The notes under the pieces: generated by a model
Databases searched by the model: none
What the model was told of the DNA's origin: nothing
Seen by the model: only the letters and a program-made list of their open reading frames with translations
Made by a program: the position numbers and the translations under genes
Origin: Synechococcales cyanobacterium CRU_2_2
Lineage (GTDB): Bacteria; Cyanobacteriota; Cyanobacteriia; PCC-9006; JAAUQQ01
Direction: 5' to 3'
Length of the DNA stretch: 46,595 bases
Assembly (NCBI GenBank): GCA_012034805.1
Contig: JAAUOP010000023.1
Location: 1-46,595, forward strand
Shown here: positions 19,129-26,017 of the stretch, piece after piece
How the letters are laid out: the number at the start of each line of letters is the position of its first letter
Numbering within the stretch: the first letter of the stretch is position 1

Positions 19129-20390
19129 ATGGTTTATCAGCCGCCGACAGGTGCTCGCGATCTGCTTCCCCTTGAGGTCAATCAACAGCGTTGGATTGAA
19201 GCCCGGTTGCAACGAGTGTTCCAGCGCTGGGGATATCGCCAAATTATTACCTCGACCCTAGAGCGTTTAGAGGCGCTGACGGCAGGTGGGGCCGTGGATC
19301 CGGCCACGGTGCTTCAGGTTCAGGCGGCTGAAGAGGAGAGTGACTTGGGGCTGCGTCCCGAATTGACGGCTTCGATCGCGCGGGCTGCTGCGACTCGCTT
19401 GGCTCAGACTCCGAGGCCGTTGCGGCTGTTTTATTTGGCCAATGTTTTTCGCAAGGGGAGACGCCAGGAAATCTATCAGGCGGGGGTTGAGCTGCTGGGT
19501 ACAGGTACGATGCTAGCCGATGCAGAGACCTTGCTATTGCTGTGTGATTGTCTGTCCCATTTGGGCCTAGCACCGGTGGATGAGAACCCCTCGACTGACC
19601 CTGCCATGACCTGTTCGCTGGTGGTGGGGGAAGCAGCACTGACGCGATCGCTCCTCGAGCCCTTTCCCGAAAAGCTGCGATCGCAGGTTCTCCAGGCGAT
19701 CGCCCAGCTCGATCGGGTCACCCTAGAGTCTCTCGACCTCGACCCAGCGCTCAAGACCACAGCCCTGACGCTGTTGGATTTGCGCGGCAACCCCACTGAT
19801 GTGCTGGCGAGACTGAAGCAATTGCCGATCACCGAGGCCCAAGCGGCGATCGCCGGCGCCTACAGAGCCTCACCGACCTGATCGAAAAACGCTTGCAAAC
19901 CCGCGCCAGTATTGACCACACAGTACCCAAGGTCATTTTGGATTTGAGCCTCGTTCAAACCTTCGATTACTACACCGGCATTGTTTTCGAAGTTGCTTGC
20001 CGCACCCATGCGGGCACCTGGGTCGTTGGCCGGGGCGGTCGCTACGACCAGCTTCTGGGTCTCTACAATCCCAAAGGCGAGAGCTCCCCCGGTATTGGCT
20101 TTTGTTTGGAAATCGAAAACCTTCAGCAGGTGCTCAAATCCGTCCATCGTCTACCCAAGGCCATTCCGAGCAGCGAGTGGCTGGTCGTGCCCCGGACGGA
20201 GGCCGCCTACGATGACGCATTGCAGTATGCCAGCATGCTCAAGGACACGGCTAAACTGGTGCGGGTGGAGCTGTACCTGGAACCCACTTGCTCTCCAAAC
20301 AGCATCCGCCGCTATGCCCAAGAGCAGAATATTCGCCGCATTGCCTGGATTGGGGCGGGTCAACTGCCCGAGATTGAGGCGTTAGCTTGA
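19129..20390 (+). pseudogene. hisZ: ATP phosphoribosyltransferase regulatory subunit, one frameshift
   Basis: HisZ is a histidyl-tRNA-synthetase-like protein without charging activity that complexes with short HisG at the first step of histidine synthesis. Frame one (19129-19881) has the start (PPTGARDLLPLE), the class-II-like core (LRPELTASIARAAATRLAQ, LRLFYLANVFRKGRRQEIYQ) and the middle domain. It goes out of frame just before its TGA. The frame open after about 19861 has the rest: KVILDLSLVQTFDYYTGIVF, GRGGRYDQLLGLY and SPGIGFCLEIENLQ, ending at 20390. One extra C after GGCGCC (19859-19860) restores about 420 residues, the family's usual length. Both halves look well conserved, so a real gene with an indel error is likelier than a dead gene. 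Confidence 0.83.
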
Positions 20391-20513
20391 GCAAGAAGGC
20401 GTTGCCAGCCTGGTCTTCTTGCAAATGTGGAATTCCTGCGTCAGACGGGGTGTGGTGATCTTGTCTTGGGCTTGCAGTAAAGTGGGAATTGAAAGCCGCT
20501 GAGGAAATATGCC

Positions 20514-20738
20514 TTGTCCCATACGATTGTGACCCACATCTGTGAAGGCGTCGCTGACTGTGTTGATGCTTGTCCGGTGGCCTGCATTCATGAAGGCCCT
20601 GGTAAAAACAAAAAAGGTACGGACTGGTACTGGATTGATTTTTCCACCTGTATTGACTGTGGTATCTGTCTACAGGTGTGTCCTGTGGAAGGGGCAATTC
20701 TGGCGGAGGAAAAGCCGGAACTGCAGCAGACACCTTAA
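20514..20738 (+). CDS. Bacterial-type ferredoxin with two iron-sulfur cluster motifs
   Basis: 74 codons beginning with TTG at 20514 (reads MSHTIVTHICEG). The AGGAAA at 20502-20507 is well placed for it; the nearby ATG at 20509 is out of frame. Eight cysteines: CEGVADCVDACPVAC and CIDCGICLQVCPVEG, the second being a classical CX2CX2CX3CP 4Fe-4S motif. The first differs in spacing from standard 8Fe ferredoxins and may bind a 3Fe or 4Fe cluster. It is highly conserved in cyanobacteria after hisZ. A soluble electron carrier; partners unknown. If TTG is not used, one missing base between 20509 and 20514 would put the ATG in frame. Confidence 0.88.
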   Translation: MSHTIVTHICEGVADCVDACPVACIHEGPGKNKKGTDWYWIDFSTCIDCGICLQVCPVEGAILAEEKPELQQTP

Positions 20739-20884
20739 GGTGGCAGACCAAATTCACAGATCAAATATTCACAGGTTAAATAAGGTGCTGTTCTTCCATT
20801 TTGTCTTTCCCTTAAACGAAGACTGCTACTGAATCTCGGTGACTTCGATGGCTGAGGGCGCATCAAGCAAGTCGGGGAGGCGTT

Positions 20885-20933
20885 GCGCCAAAAGCCTGGT
20901 CAGGGTTATTGTCCCTGACTAGGCTTTTGGTGC
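20885..20933 (+). terminator. Long hairpin, probable terminator of the suhB-fdx operon
   Basis: A 21-bp stem (two G-U pairs) with a 7-base loop: the left arm contains CCAAAAGCCTGGTCAGGG and the right arm CCCTGACTAGGCTTTTGG. It lies 150 bp after the ferredoxin gene. The long stem could also come from a small mobile element. No clean T-run follows. Confidence 0.75.
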
Positions 20934-20989
20934 GTCTATCGAACCTGTTTTTTCCATTGTGCGGTGGCGGTGTTCGATTTCTTTCACCT

Positions 20990-21175
20990 TGACCTTGCTG
21001 ATTGAATTCGACTGGATTTCAGGCAAGACCCTCACCACTCTGCTTCAGGTTTAGGCCTATTCCCAGCGTCATCATCGCCATATCCGCTATGCTTAGTTTG
21101 AGCAGCAACAGATTCCTCTTGGCTCAGGGATGGTTGAAAGCGCCTGCAAGTGGTTGATTTTGATCAAGGATGGCT
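20990..21175 (+). pseudogene. ISKra4-like transposase C-terminal remnant
   Basis: Reading from about 20990 gives FEQQQIPLGSGMVESACKWL near 21094-21153, close to the C-terminal IGSGAVESACK block of ISKra4-family transposases from memory. In-frame stops (TAG at about 21052 and 21091) and loss of the frame after about 21160 show decay. The IS110 copy lies right after it, so the region is a stack of nested elements. Confidence 0.55.
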
Positions 21176-21206
21176 GGACAATTTTATCAGATACTGTGTT
21201 GCGCTG

Positions 21207-22178
21207 TCAAGGGGTAGGCACTAAAAGTTCTGGCTTAAACGGTTGGCCTGACTTGAGAACGCCGTAGACCACTCGAATCAATTTGTGCATCACTGCGCCT
21301 ACCACTTGCATTTTATTTTTGCCCCGCGAACGCAATCCCTCGATCCAGGGTTGCAGTTCTTCACAACATCGAATGGCCGTTAACGCTGGAAAGTATAACG
21401 CGCGCCGCAGATGCTCATTGCCAATTTTGCATAAGCGTGTGCGCCCATGTACTGATGTACCAGATTCCTTCGCCTGTGGCGTTAGTCCCGCATAGGCGGC
21501 CAGTTGCCGAGCTGAGCCAAACACCGTCCAATCTCCGATTTCTGCCAAAATTTGGCTCCCACTTAAAGTAGAAATCCCCTTAATACTGGTCATCAACGTT
21601 AAGGCACTATCCAACTCTTTATACTTTTTCATGTGAGATGAAATCACCTGCTTCAATTGCGCCATCTGTTTTTCGATGAATTCAATATGAGCTTCGATAT
21701 CTTCATGTAAGGACTCTATTGTTGTTTCTAATCGGGTCTTTTCTTGACCAATGATCTGTTGTAAATCTTCCAGTCGCCTAGTCATTTGCTGTAGCTCTGC
21801 CGTCTCAGGCTTCGGCGGTATCCAAGCTTTCGGCTCCATCGTCTGACAGAACCGCGCAATCGTCGCACTATCCGCGCTATCTGTTTTAGTTCGTCTCAAT
21901 TCGCTTTGAGCAAACCCTGAAATACGAGCAGGATTGACCACACTGACTCGATGCCCTTGCTCATGTAGATATCGGGCGACTGCCTGCCCATAGGTGCTCG
22001 TCGCTTCTAAACAGGCGCTTACAGACTCGACCTCTTGCCCTCTTAGCCAGTCTGCTATTTCGGCAAAGCCACTTGCATCGTTCCTTACCTGTTTTTTCTG
22101 CGGCCTGCCACTTCCTTTCAATAGAGCTAGATGGAGCGTGGCTTTGCTCACATCAATCCCAAGGATACTTGCATTCAT
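21207..22178 (-). CDS. IS110-family transposase (DEDD recombinase)
   Basis: 323 codons. N-terminal DEDD domain: LGIDVSKATLHLALL (first Asp), ACLEATSTYGQAVARYLHEQGHRV (Glu) and RRTKTDSADSATIARF (third and fourth acidic residues). C-terminal Transposase_20 domain with the serine loop: TSIKGISTLSGSQILAEIG, FGSARQLAAYAGLTPQAKESG and LCKIGNEHLRRALYFPAL. It is a seekRNA/bridge-RNA-guided recombinase family. The ORF is complete and undamaged, so this copy may be active. A structured non-coding stretch upstream (22179-22430) is the expected place for its guide RNA. IS110 elements lack typical terminal repeats. Confidence 0.93.
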   Translation of the reverse strand: MNASILGIDVSKATLHLALLKGSGRPQKKQVRNDASGFAEIADWLRGQEVESVSACLEATSTYGQAVARYLHEQGHRVSVVNPARISGFAQSELRRTKTDSADSATIARFCQTMEPKAWIPPKPETAELQQMTRRLEDLQQIIGQEKTRLETTIESLHEDIEAHIEFIEKQMAQLKQVISSHMKKYKELDSALTLMTSIKGISTLSGSQILAEIGDWTVFGSARQLAAYAGLTPQAKESGTSVHGRTRLCKIGNEHLRRALYFPALTAIRCCEELQPWIEGLRSRGKNKMQVVGAVMHKLIRVVYGVLKSGQPFKPELLVPTP

Positions 22179-22239
22179 AAGAGCTCACCAGCCTAGAGAA
22201 ATGCCTGATACCAGTCCTATCCTCATCAATTCAGGGTGG

Positions 22240-22379
22240 CTACCAAACAGGAAGTCCCTTTGATACTTGTCCAGATTGGCTTGGCAGGGAGGCGGAAAAC
22301 AGAACCATTTCGGGATCTATAATCTGAGTACCAGCTTGAGCAGCGTCAGGGACTATCCAGATTCTCCGGCGGTTCTGTT
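22240..22379 (-). ncRNA. Candidate IS110 bridge RNA
   Basis: Upstream of the transposase on the minus strand two stem-loops can be drawn. The first has the arms AACAGAACC and GGTTCTGTT (22371-22379 and 22298-22306, 9 bp) enclosing about 64 bases, with an inner stem AATCTG/CAGATT. The second has CTGCCAA and TTGGTAG (22281-22287 and 22240-22246, 7 pairs with one G-U) enclosing 34 bases. Two internal-loop stems in the left non-coding end are the layout described for IS110 bridge RNAs. An 8-mer, GGGACTAT on the + strand, is shared between the first loop (22349-22356) and 22414-22421 near the presumed element end, as expected for a guide. Manual folding only. Confidence 0.5.
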
Positions 22380-22430
22380 ATCAGCTTAACGCTGATTCCT
22401 CCAATGATATGAGGGGACTATGTTCTCAGG

Positions 22431-22563
22431 TATGGGAGCGATCGCGTCTATGCCGATATTGCTGCGAAGAAGGCGATCGCAGCCGAAAGACAAAATCAGC
22501 AAATAATTGCGGGGGCGGTCGAGCTACGAACCTTAGAGCGATTTGAGGAAGCTGAGAAAAAGT
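22431..22563 (+). pseudogene. Interrupted coding fragment between two IS elements
   Basis: About 44 codons remain open from 22431 (YGSDRVYADIAAKK, IIAGAVELRTLERFEEAEKK) and are cut at 22564 by the ISAs1 end. Ala/Glu/Lys/Gln-rich and helical, as in a coiled-coil. Two HIP1 octamers lie inside. I do not recognise the family. It is probably a piece of a gene lost through IS insertions, but a chance open frame cannot be excluded. Confidence 0.35.
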
Positions 22564-23764
22564 CAAGGCTATTTCAAGTTAATCAGAGAAAGAAGATAGC
22601 TAAAGTTGTATGAGCAGTCTCTAGCCGCCTTGGCCATGTTAGAGCAGCCAGCTGCTCGATAGGCATTGAGTGCACAGTCCCGAGCGGCGGACATGCAATG
22701 GGGTAGCATTCCAGTGCGAATGCGAGAGGCATCCTCACCTTGGGAGACATCTCGGCAATAGTGAACCTTGTTTTCCACATGCCAATAGGCTCGAATACGG
22801 GCGGCAAGTTCGGCTGCCGATTCATTCAACGATGTGATGAAAAACCGAACAAAGGGTTTGTTGACAATGTACTTCCCCCCTTTGAGGACATTACGTTGAG
22901 ACTCAATGCGTACAAAAGTTCTAACGCCAGGCCAATCTTCTACCCCCTCGCAACTGTGCCCAATACTAATGGTGCGATGGTCGATGCGACCATGGCTCTT
23001 GACCGTCTCGCTGTACTGCTCTTGAGCGCTAAAAGCCGCTTCGACAGTGGTTCGGCGCTTTCTGTGGTTGTATTTGAGTGGGGCGAGGTAGTGGTTCTCA
23101 CTCTGAATGATCTGACGGCACAGTTTTTTTGGGGTGTTGAGCGCATCAAAGGCAAAAACGACGCCTTTAACTCCCTGTTCGGCCAATCGTTTGACAACCA
23201 AGGGTAAAGCCGTGATCTCATTGCTCTTGCAATCCACCGCAATCGACTCCAGGATTAGACCTCGCTCAACGATGTAGCTTATCACCAGTTGAATGGCGGG
23301 ATGGGACGGTGCTCGGCCATCAACCGCACCCACTTCGTAGGAGCCTCGAAGCACTTTGCCATCTATCGCCACGGTCTCACCTGCTTGAGGAGTCACCTCG
23401 AAAAAGCTCGATAAACAAGCGCCATAGGCTTGATAGTCGATGCCCAGCATCACTCGCCGTAAGGTGCTGTAGGACGGCAATCTATCCTTCCGGGGCTCAA
23501 ACAAGGCCACCAGGTCATCGTGATAGCCCTTTACCCAGTCACCCATCGCGTTGAGCCCTCGGCAACCGGCAACGACCGCTAGCGTGAAAATGCCAATGCA
23601 CAGGGTTTGCTTGTGCTGCTTACCGTTGCTGCCACGTGGATCGGATAAGCCTGCAAAGGCGTTCAGGCTCTCTAGCTCTTTCATCTCATCTAACTGATTC
23701 TCGTCCTCTCTGGTATCGTTTATCTCTACTCAGATTGCTCTCTCACTAACGTGAAATAGCCCTG
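22564..23764 (-). mobile_element. Complete ISAs1-family insertion sequence
   Basis: A 1201-bp element bounded by imperfect inverted repeats: the left end starts CAAGGCTATTTCAAGTTA and the right end, read inward, CAGGGCTATTTCACGTTA. The transposase occupies most of it; its stop codon lies inside the left repeat. No matching target duplication of 8-10 bp is seen at the outer borders, so the flanks have changed since insertion or the edges are off by a few bases. Confidence 0.85.
22569..23684 (-). CDS. ISAs1-family transposase
   Basis: 371 codons. Features of ISAs1/H-repeat DDE transposases: the N-terminal FAGLSDPRGSNGKQHKQTLCIGIFTLAVVAGCRG, PSYSTLRRVML, the first catalytic Asp in VAIDGKVLRGSY, VFAFDALNTPKKLCRQII (second Asp) and a C-terminal AYWHVENKVHYCRDVSQGEDASRIRTG with the Glu of HVENK. 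It is complete with no stop or shift, so possibly active. It is on the same strand as the IS110 transposase but the elements are separate. Confidence 0.93.
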   Translation of the reverse strand: MKELESLNAFAGLSDPRGSNGKQHKQTLCIGIFTLAVVAGCRGLNAMGDWVKGYHDDLVALFEPRKDRLPSYSTLRRVMLGIDYQAYGACLSSFFEVTPQAGETVAIDGKVLRGSYEVGAVDGRAPSHPAIQLVISYIVERGLILESIAVDCKSNEITALPLVVKRLAEQGVKGVVFAFDALNTPKKLCRQIIQSENHYLAPLKYNHRKRRTTVEAAFSAQEQYSETVKSHGRIDHRTISIGHSCEGVEDWPGVRTFVRIESQRNVLKGGKYIVNKPFVRFFITSLNESAAELAARIRAYWHVENKVHYCRDVSQGEDASRIRTGMLPHCMSAARDCALNAYRAAGCSNMAKAARDCSYNFSYLLSLINLK

Positions 23765-23815
23765 GAATACAGTGAGTTTGCGGTAGGGTAATTGCTCTAA
23801 CTTCGACTCACCCCC

Positions 23816-24799
23816 ATGACAGATCACCTACCTCTCGACCTAACCCCCTCCATTCTCAGAAACCTCAACGCCCGCACCCTTTATCGGGGCGACATCCTGT
23901 TTCCCTGTATTCCGGCTGCTTGCGGTGCCTACGTCAGCCACCTTGATACCCTCATGCGCAACTTTGGTCAGGCATTTGTGCCAGAGGAGCTAGAGCAACT
24001 ATCAACGCTTCTGCTCACTGCTATGAGCCAGGGTTACGCCCAAAGCCCTAATGCCCAAATCGTCTTTCACTACGAGGTGAAGGGGACTGCCCAGTTACAA
24101 AAAACGATCGCCTGTGAAATCTCCCTTGTGTTACCGTCCTTAGGCGAACAGTACGATACCTGGTATCGAATGGAGGACGCATCGCCCCTGTTTGGCGGGG
24201 TTGCCGATGCCAAGGTGCTGGCGGTGCTGGCCGAGTTGCTCCCGATTGAAACAACCGGCATGGAGCGGCCTAGGGTTTTGGATATTGGCGCAGGCGATGG
24301 CCGCAATGCCATTCCGATCGCCCAGAAAAATTATCAGGTCGATGCTGTTGATCTCACGCCGGAACTGACGGCTGAACTCAAACGAAAAGTTGCCCAGATC
24401 CAGCTTGAACCCAGGTTAAAAGCCTTTGCAGCTGACCTCCTCGATCCGGCCATAAGCTTTCAAACAGACTGCTATGATCTGGTTTTCTTGTCAGAAGTGA
24501 CATCGCATTTCCGCAGTGTAGACGAGCTGCGGCAAATGTTTCTCAAAGTTTCAGCCTGTCTGAAACCAGGGCGGTATTTACTGTTCAACTGCTTCTTGGC
24601 CAAGGAGGGGTTTGAACCAGATGATATGGCTGTCGAAATGTCTCAAATTGCCTGGTCAAGTTTATTCTTGCGATCGCAGCTCGAAGCGGCCCAGACTGAC
24701 CTCCCGTTGAGATTGATTTCGGATGAGTCAGCTATTGAGTATGAGCGATCGCATCTCCTGCAGAACACTGGCCCCCTACCCCGTGGTACATCTAAGTGA
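23816..24799 (+). CDS. SAM-dependent methyltransferase, damaged C-terminus
   Basis: 327 codons. The class I methyltransferase core starts near residue 160: VLDIGAGDGRNAIPIA (motif I), VDAVDLTPELTAEL (motif II), then YDLVFLSEVTSHF (motif IV) and LKPGRYLLFNCFLA. The N-terminal 150 residues are a separate domain that I do not recognise. The frame loses its register at 24757-24758 (CC): one extra C changes the tail to HLPAEHWPPTPWYI and a TAA at 24793-24795, which looks more like the normal family end. The gene meets a truncated gene of the opposite strand exactly there, so the last residues may be lost by a deletion. Substrate unknown. Confidence 0.75.
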   Translation: MTDHLPLDLTPSILRNLNARTLYRGDILFPCIPAACGAYVSHLDTLMRNFGQAFVPEELEQLSTLLLTAMSQGYAQSPNAQIVFHYEVKGTAQLQKTIACEISLVLPSLGEQYDTWYRMEDASPLFGGVADAKVLAVLAELLPIETTGMERPRVLDIGAGDGRNAIPIAQKNYQVDAVDLTPELTAELKRKVAQIQLEPRLKAFAADLLDPAISFQTDCYDLVFLSEVTSHFRSVDELRQMFLKVSACLKPGRYLLFNCFLAKEGFEPDDMAVEMSQIAWSSLFLRSQLEAAQTDLPLRLISDESAIEYERSHLLQNTGPLPRGTSK

Positions 24800-24942
24800 C
24801 TGGTAAAAAATAGCGTACCATCCGCAGCAACGGCGATACTTTCCAAAAATGTATTGAGAGGAAAATCAGCAATTTGATGTGCTGAAACAAGGTTAACAGA
24901 TGACTCTGCAAAGATTGAGGGTAATCCAGGCGAGGTGGACAT
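24797..24942 (-). pseudogene. Truncated SMP-30/gluconolactonase-like gene (5' piece)
   Basis: Minus-strand frame from ATG 24942 (MSTSPGLPSIFAESS) reads IADFPLNTFLESIAVAADG and then TLFFTSHL, close from memory to the first beta-propeller blade of SMP-30-like proteins. It ends where the tail of the convergent methyltransferase begins, so at least 80% of the gene is missing. The start of the frame may extend to 24987. I judge this a deletion product with one join near 24795. Confidence 0.5.
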
Positions 24943-25030
24943 TAAAGCTCTCCTGCTATCAAATTTGTCGCAGACTAAATCTACCACGTTATTTTTCTAA
25001 AGCCTGTCTTTCCCAGAACCTAGATTTTCG

Positions 25031-25116
25031 GTCTAACGACTAAGATAAGCGGCGGCAGGCAGCCTTTGCAACCTCACTAGGATCTCTCGTCCGTCCGCTT
25101 CATCGACTTGTTAGCT
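25031..25116 (-). repeat. attC-like integron recombination site B
   Basis: 86 bp. On the minus strand: R'' AGCTAAC, then AAGTCGATGAAGCGGACGG, a loop with GGTTGCAAAGG, then CCGCCGCTTAT and R' GTTAGAC. The arms pair except for single unpaired bases: GATGAAGCGGACGG on the 5' arm against GATAAGCGGCGG on the 3' arm (extra G, extra A). Extrahelical bases on the 5' arm are what tells attC orientation, so it points along the minus strand. It begins 42 bp after the stop of the toxin gene, the usual cassette position. Confidence 0.72.
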
Positions 25117-25157
25117 GGCTTTCCCCACAGACTACCTCGGCTTACCTTTCACTAATA

Positions 25158-25652
25158 CTAAGGCTCTTGGGCAAGATCTAAAATACGCTGATATAACTGG
25201 GGGCTGACACGAAAACCACTCTGGTTGATCAAGGCATCCATAACGGGTTGAACTTGAGGGATGAGGATTCTTTGTTTAGCCACGAGCAAAATACCCAGAA
25301 TACCGATAATAGACAGCCCAAGCCGAATAGCTTCTTGTCGTCCCAATCTTTCATCAATGAGTAGGTCATCGGCTTGTAGCTCAAGGGCTAATGCAATGGC
25401 ATGGGCTTCTCCAGCATCCAGTCCCCGTTCTTGTTGCAGTTGGTCAGCAAGTTGAGAGTTGATGAGGGATTGGGTTTGAATCCAGGTCAGTTGGAGAACG
25501 GCTGAGATCGTGGGGTTGCTGGCTGCTGCCAGTTCGTTAGCAACCACATCAGGAATGACCACCGTTTGATAAATGGCTTCTAGCAACCAAAGGTGATGGA
25601 CAAGGGCAAGATTTGAAAGGGCAGAAGTATCGCTGACAACGATCATAGCCAA
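25158..25652 (-). CDS. DUF3368/PIN-like toxin of a toxin-antitoxin pair
   Basis: 164 codons. PIN-fold nuclease pattern: VVSDTSALSNLALV (first Asp), VIPDVVANEL (Glu), GLDAGEAHAIALALE and DDLLIDERLGRQEA (late acidic residues). PIN toxins cleave RNA, usually tRNA or mRNA. Its start overlaps the end of the upstream antitoxin gene by 10 bp, so they are translated together. All acidic positions are present, so it could be active. It is the last gene of the putative cassette before attC-like site B. Confidence 0.85.
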   Translation of the reverse strand: MAMIVVSDTSALSNLALVHHLWLLEAIYQTVVIPDVVANELAAASNPTISAVLQLTWIQTQSLINSQLADQLQQERGLDAGEAHAIALALELQADDLLIDERLGRQEAIRLGLSIIGILGILLVAKQRILIPQVQPVMDALINQSGFRVSPQLYQRILDLAQEP

Positions 25653-25882
25653 CCCCGATCGCGCAGATGTTGAATATCCTGCTCAAGGTCTTCCACGTCG
25701 TAGTGAACACAAATACCGCGATCTGCCAGCAGTTTTTGAAAGTCCATGATGTAGATTCCGGCAATTTTGCTGGCTCTGCCAAGGCTGATATAGTTTTGCT
25801 GGAAAAGCGCGATCGCCATTTCTCGGCGCAGGTCTGCTTCTGTGAGGGCTAGGTTATCAGGCAGGTCGATGGTAATTTGCAT
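25643..25882 (-). CDS. UPF0175-type antitoxin
   Basis: 79 codons. Starts with MQITIDLPDNLALTEADLRREMAIALFQQNYISLGRASKIAGI, the ribbon-helix and helix layout of UPF0175 proteins, which are usually partners of DUF3368 toxins, and ends with an acidic helix (VEDLEQDIQHLRDRGWL) that could neutralise the toxin. It likely also represses its own operon. The pair is common in cyanobacterial genomes and often moves horizontally. Confidence 0.85.
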   Translation of the reverse strand: MQITIDLPDNLALTEADLRREMAIALFQQNYISLGRASKIAGIYIMDFQKLLADRGICVHYDVEDLEQDIQHLRDRGWL

Positions 25883-26017
25883 GGTTTTGAGTCCGTTGAG
25901 TTGAATGATTGTTATTTCGCATCTTCGCTGATACCTTCGAGAAAAGCGATCGCTGCCGTATTGCCCGCCTCCCAGCCAGGAACGCTGAGTTCGAGGGTAG
26001 ATGGCAGAGAAAGCCCG

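Noticed and set aside
22564-23764. Target-site duplication around ISAs1
   Set aside because: Flanks GAAAAAGT and GAATACAG look alike but do not match; not a credible duplication.
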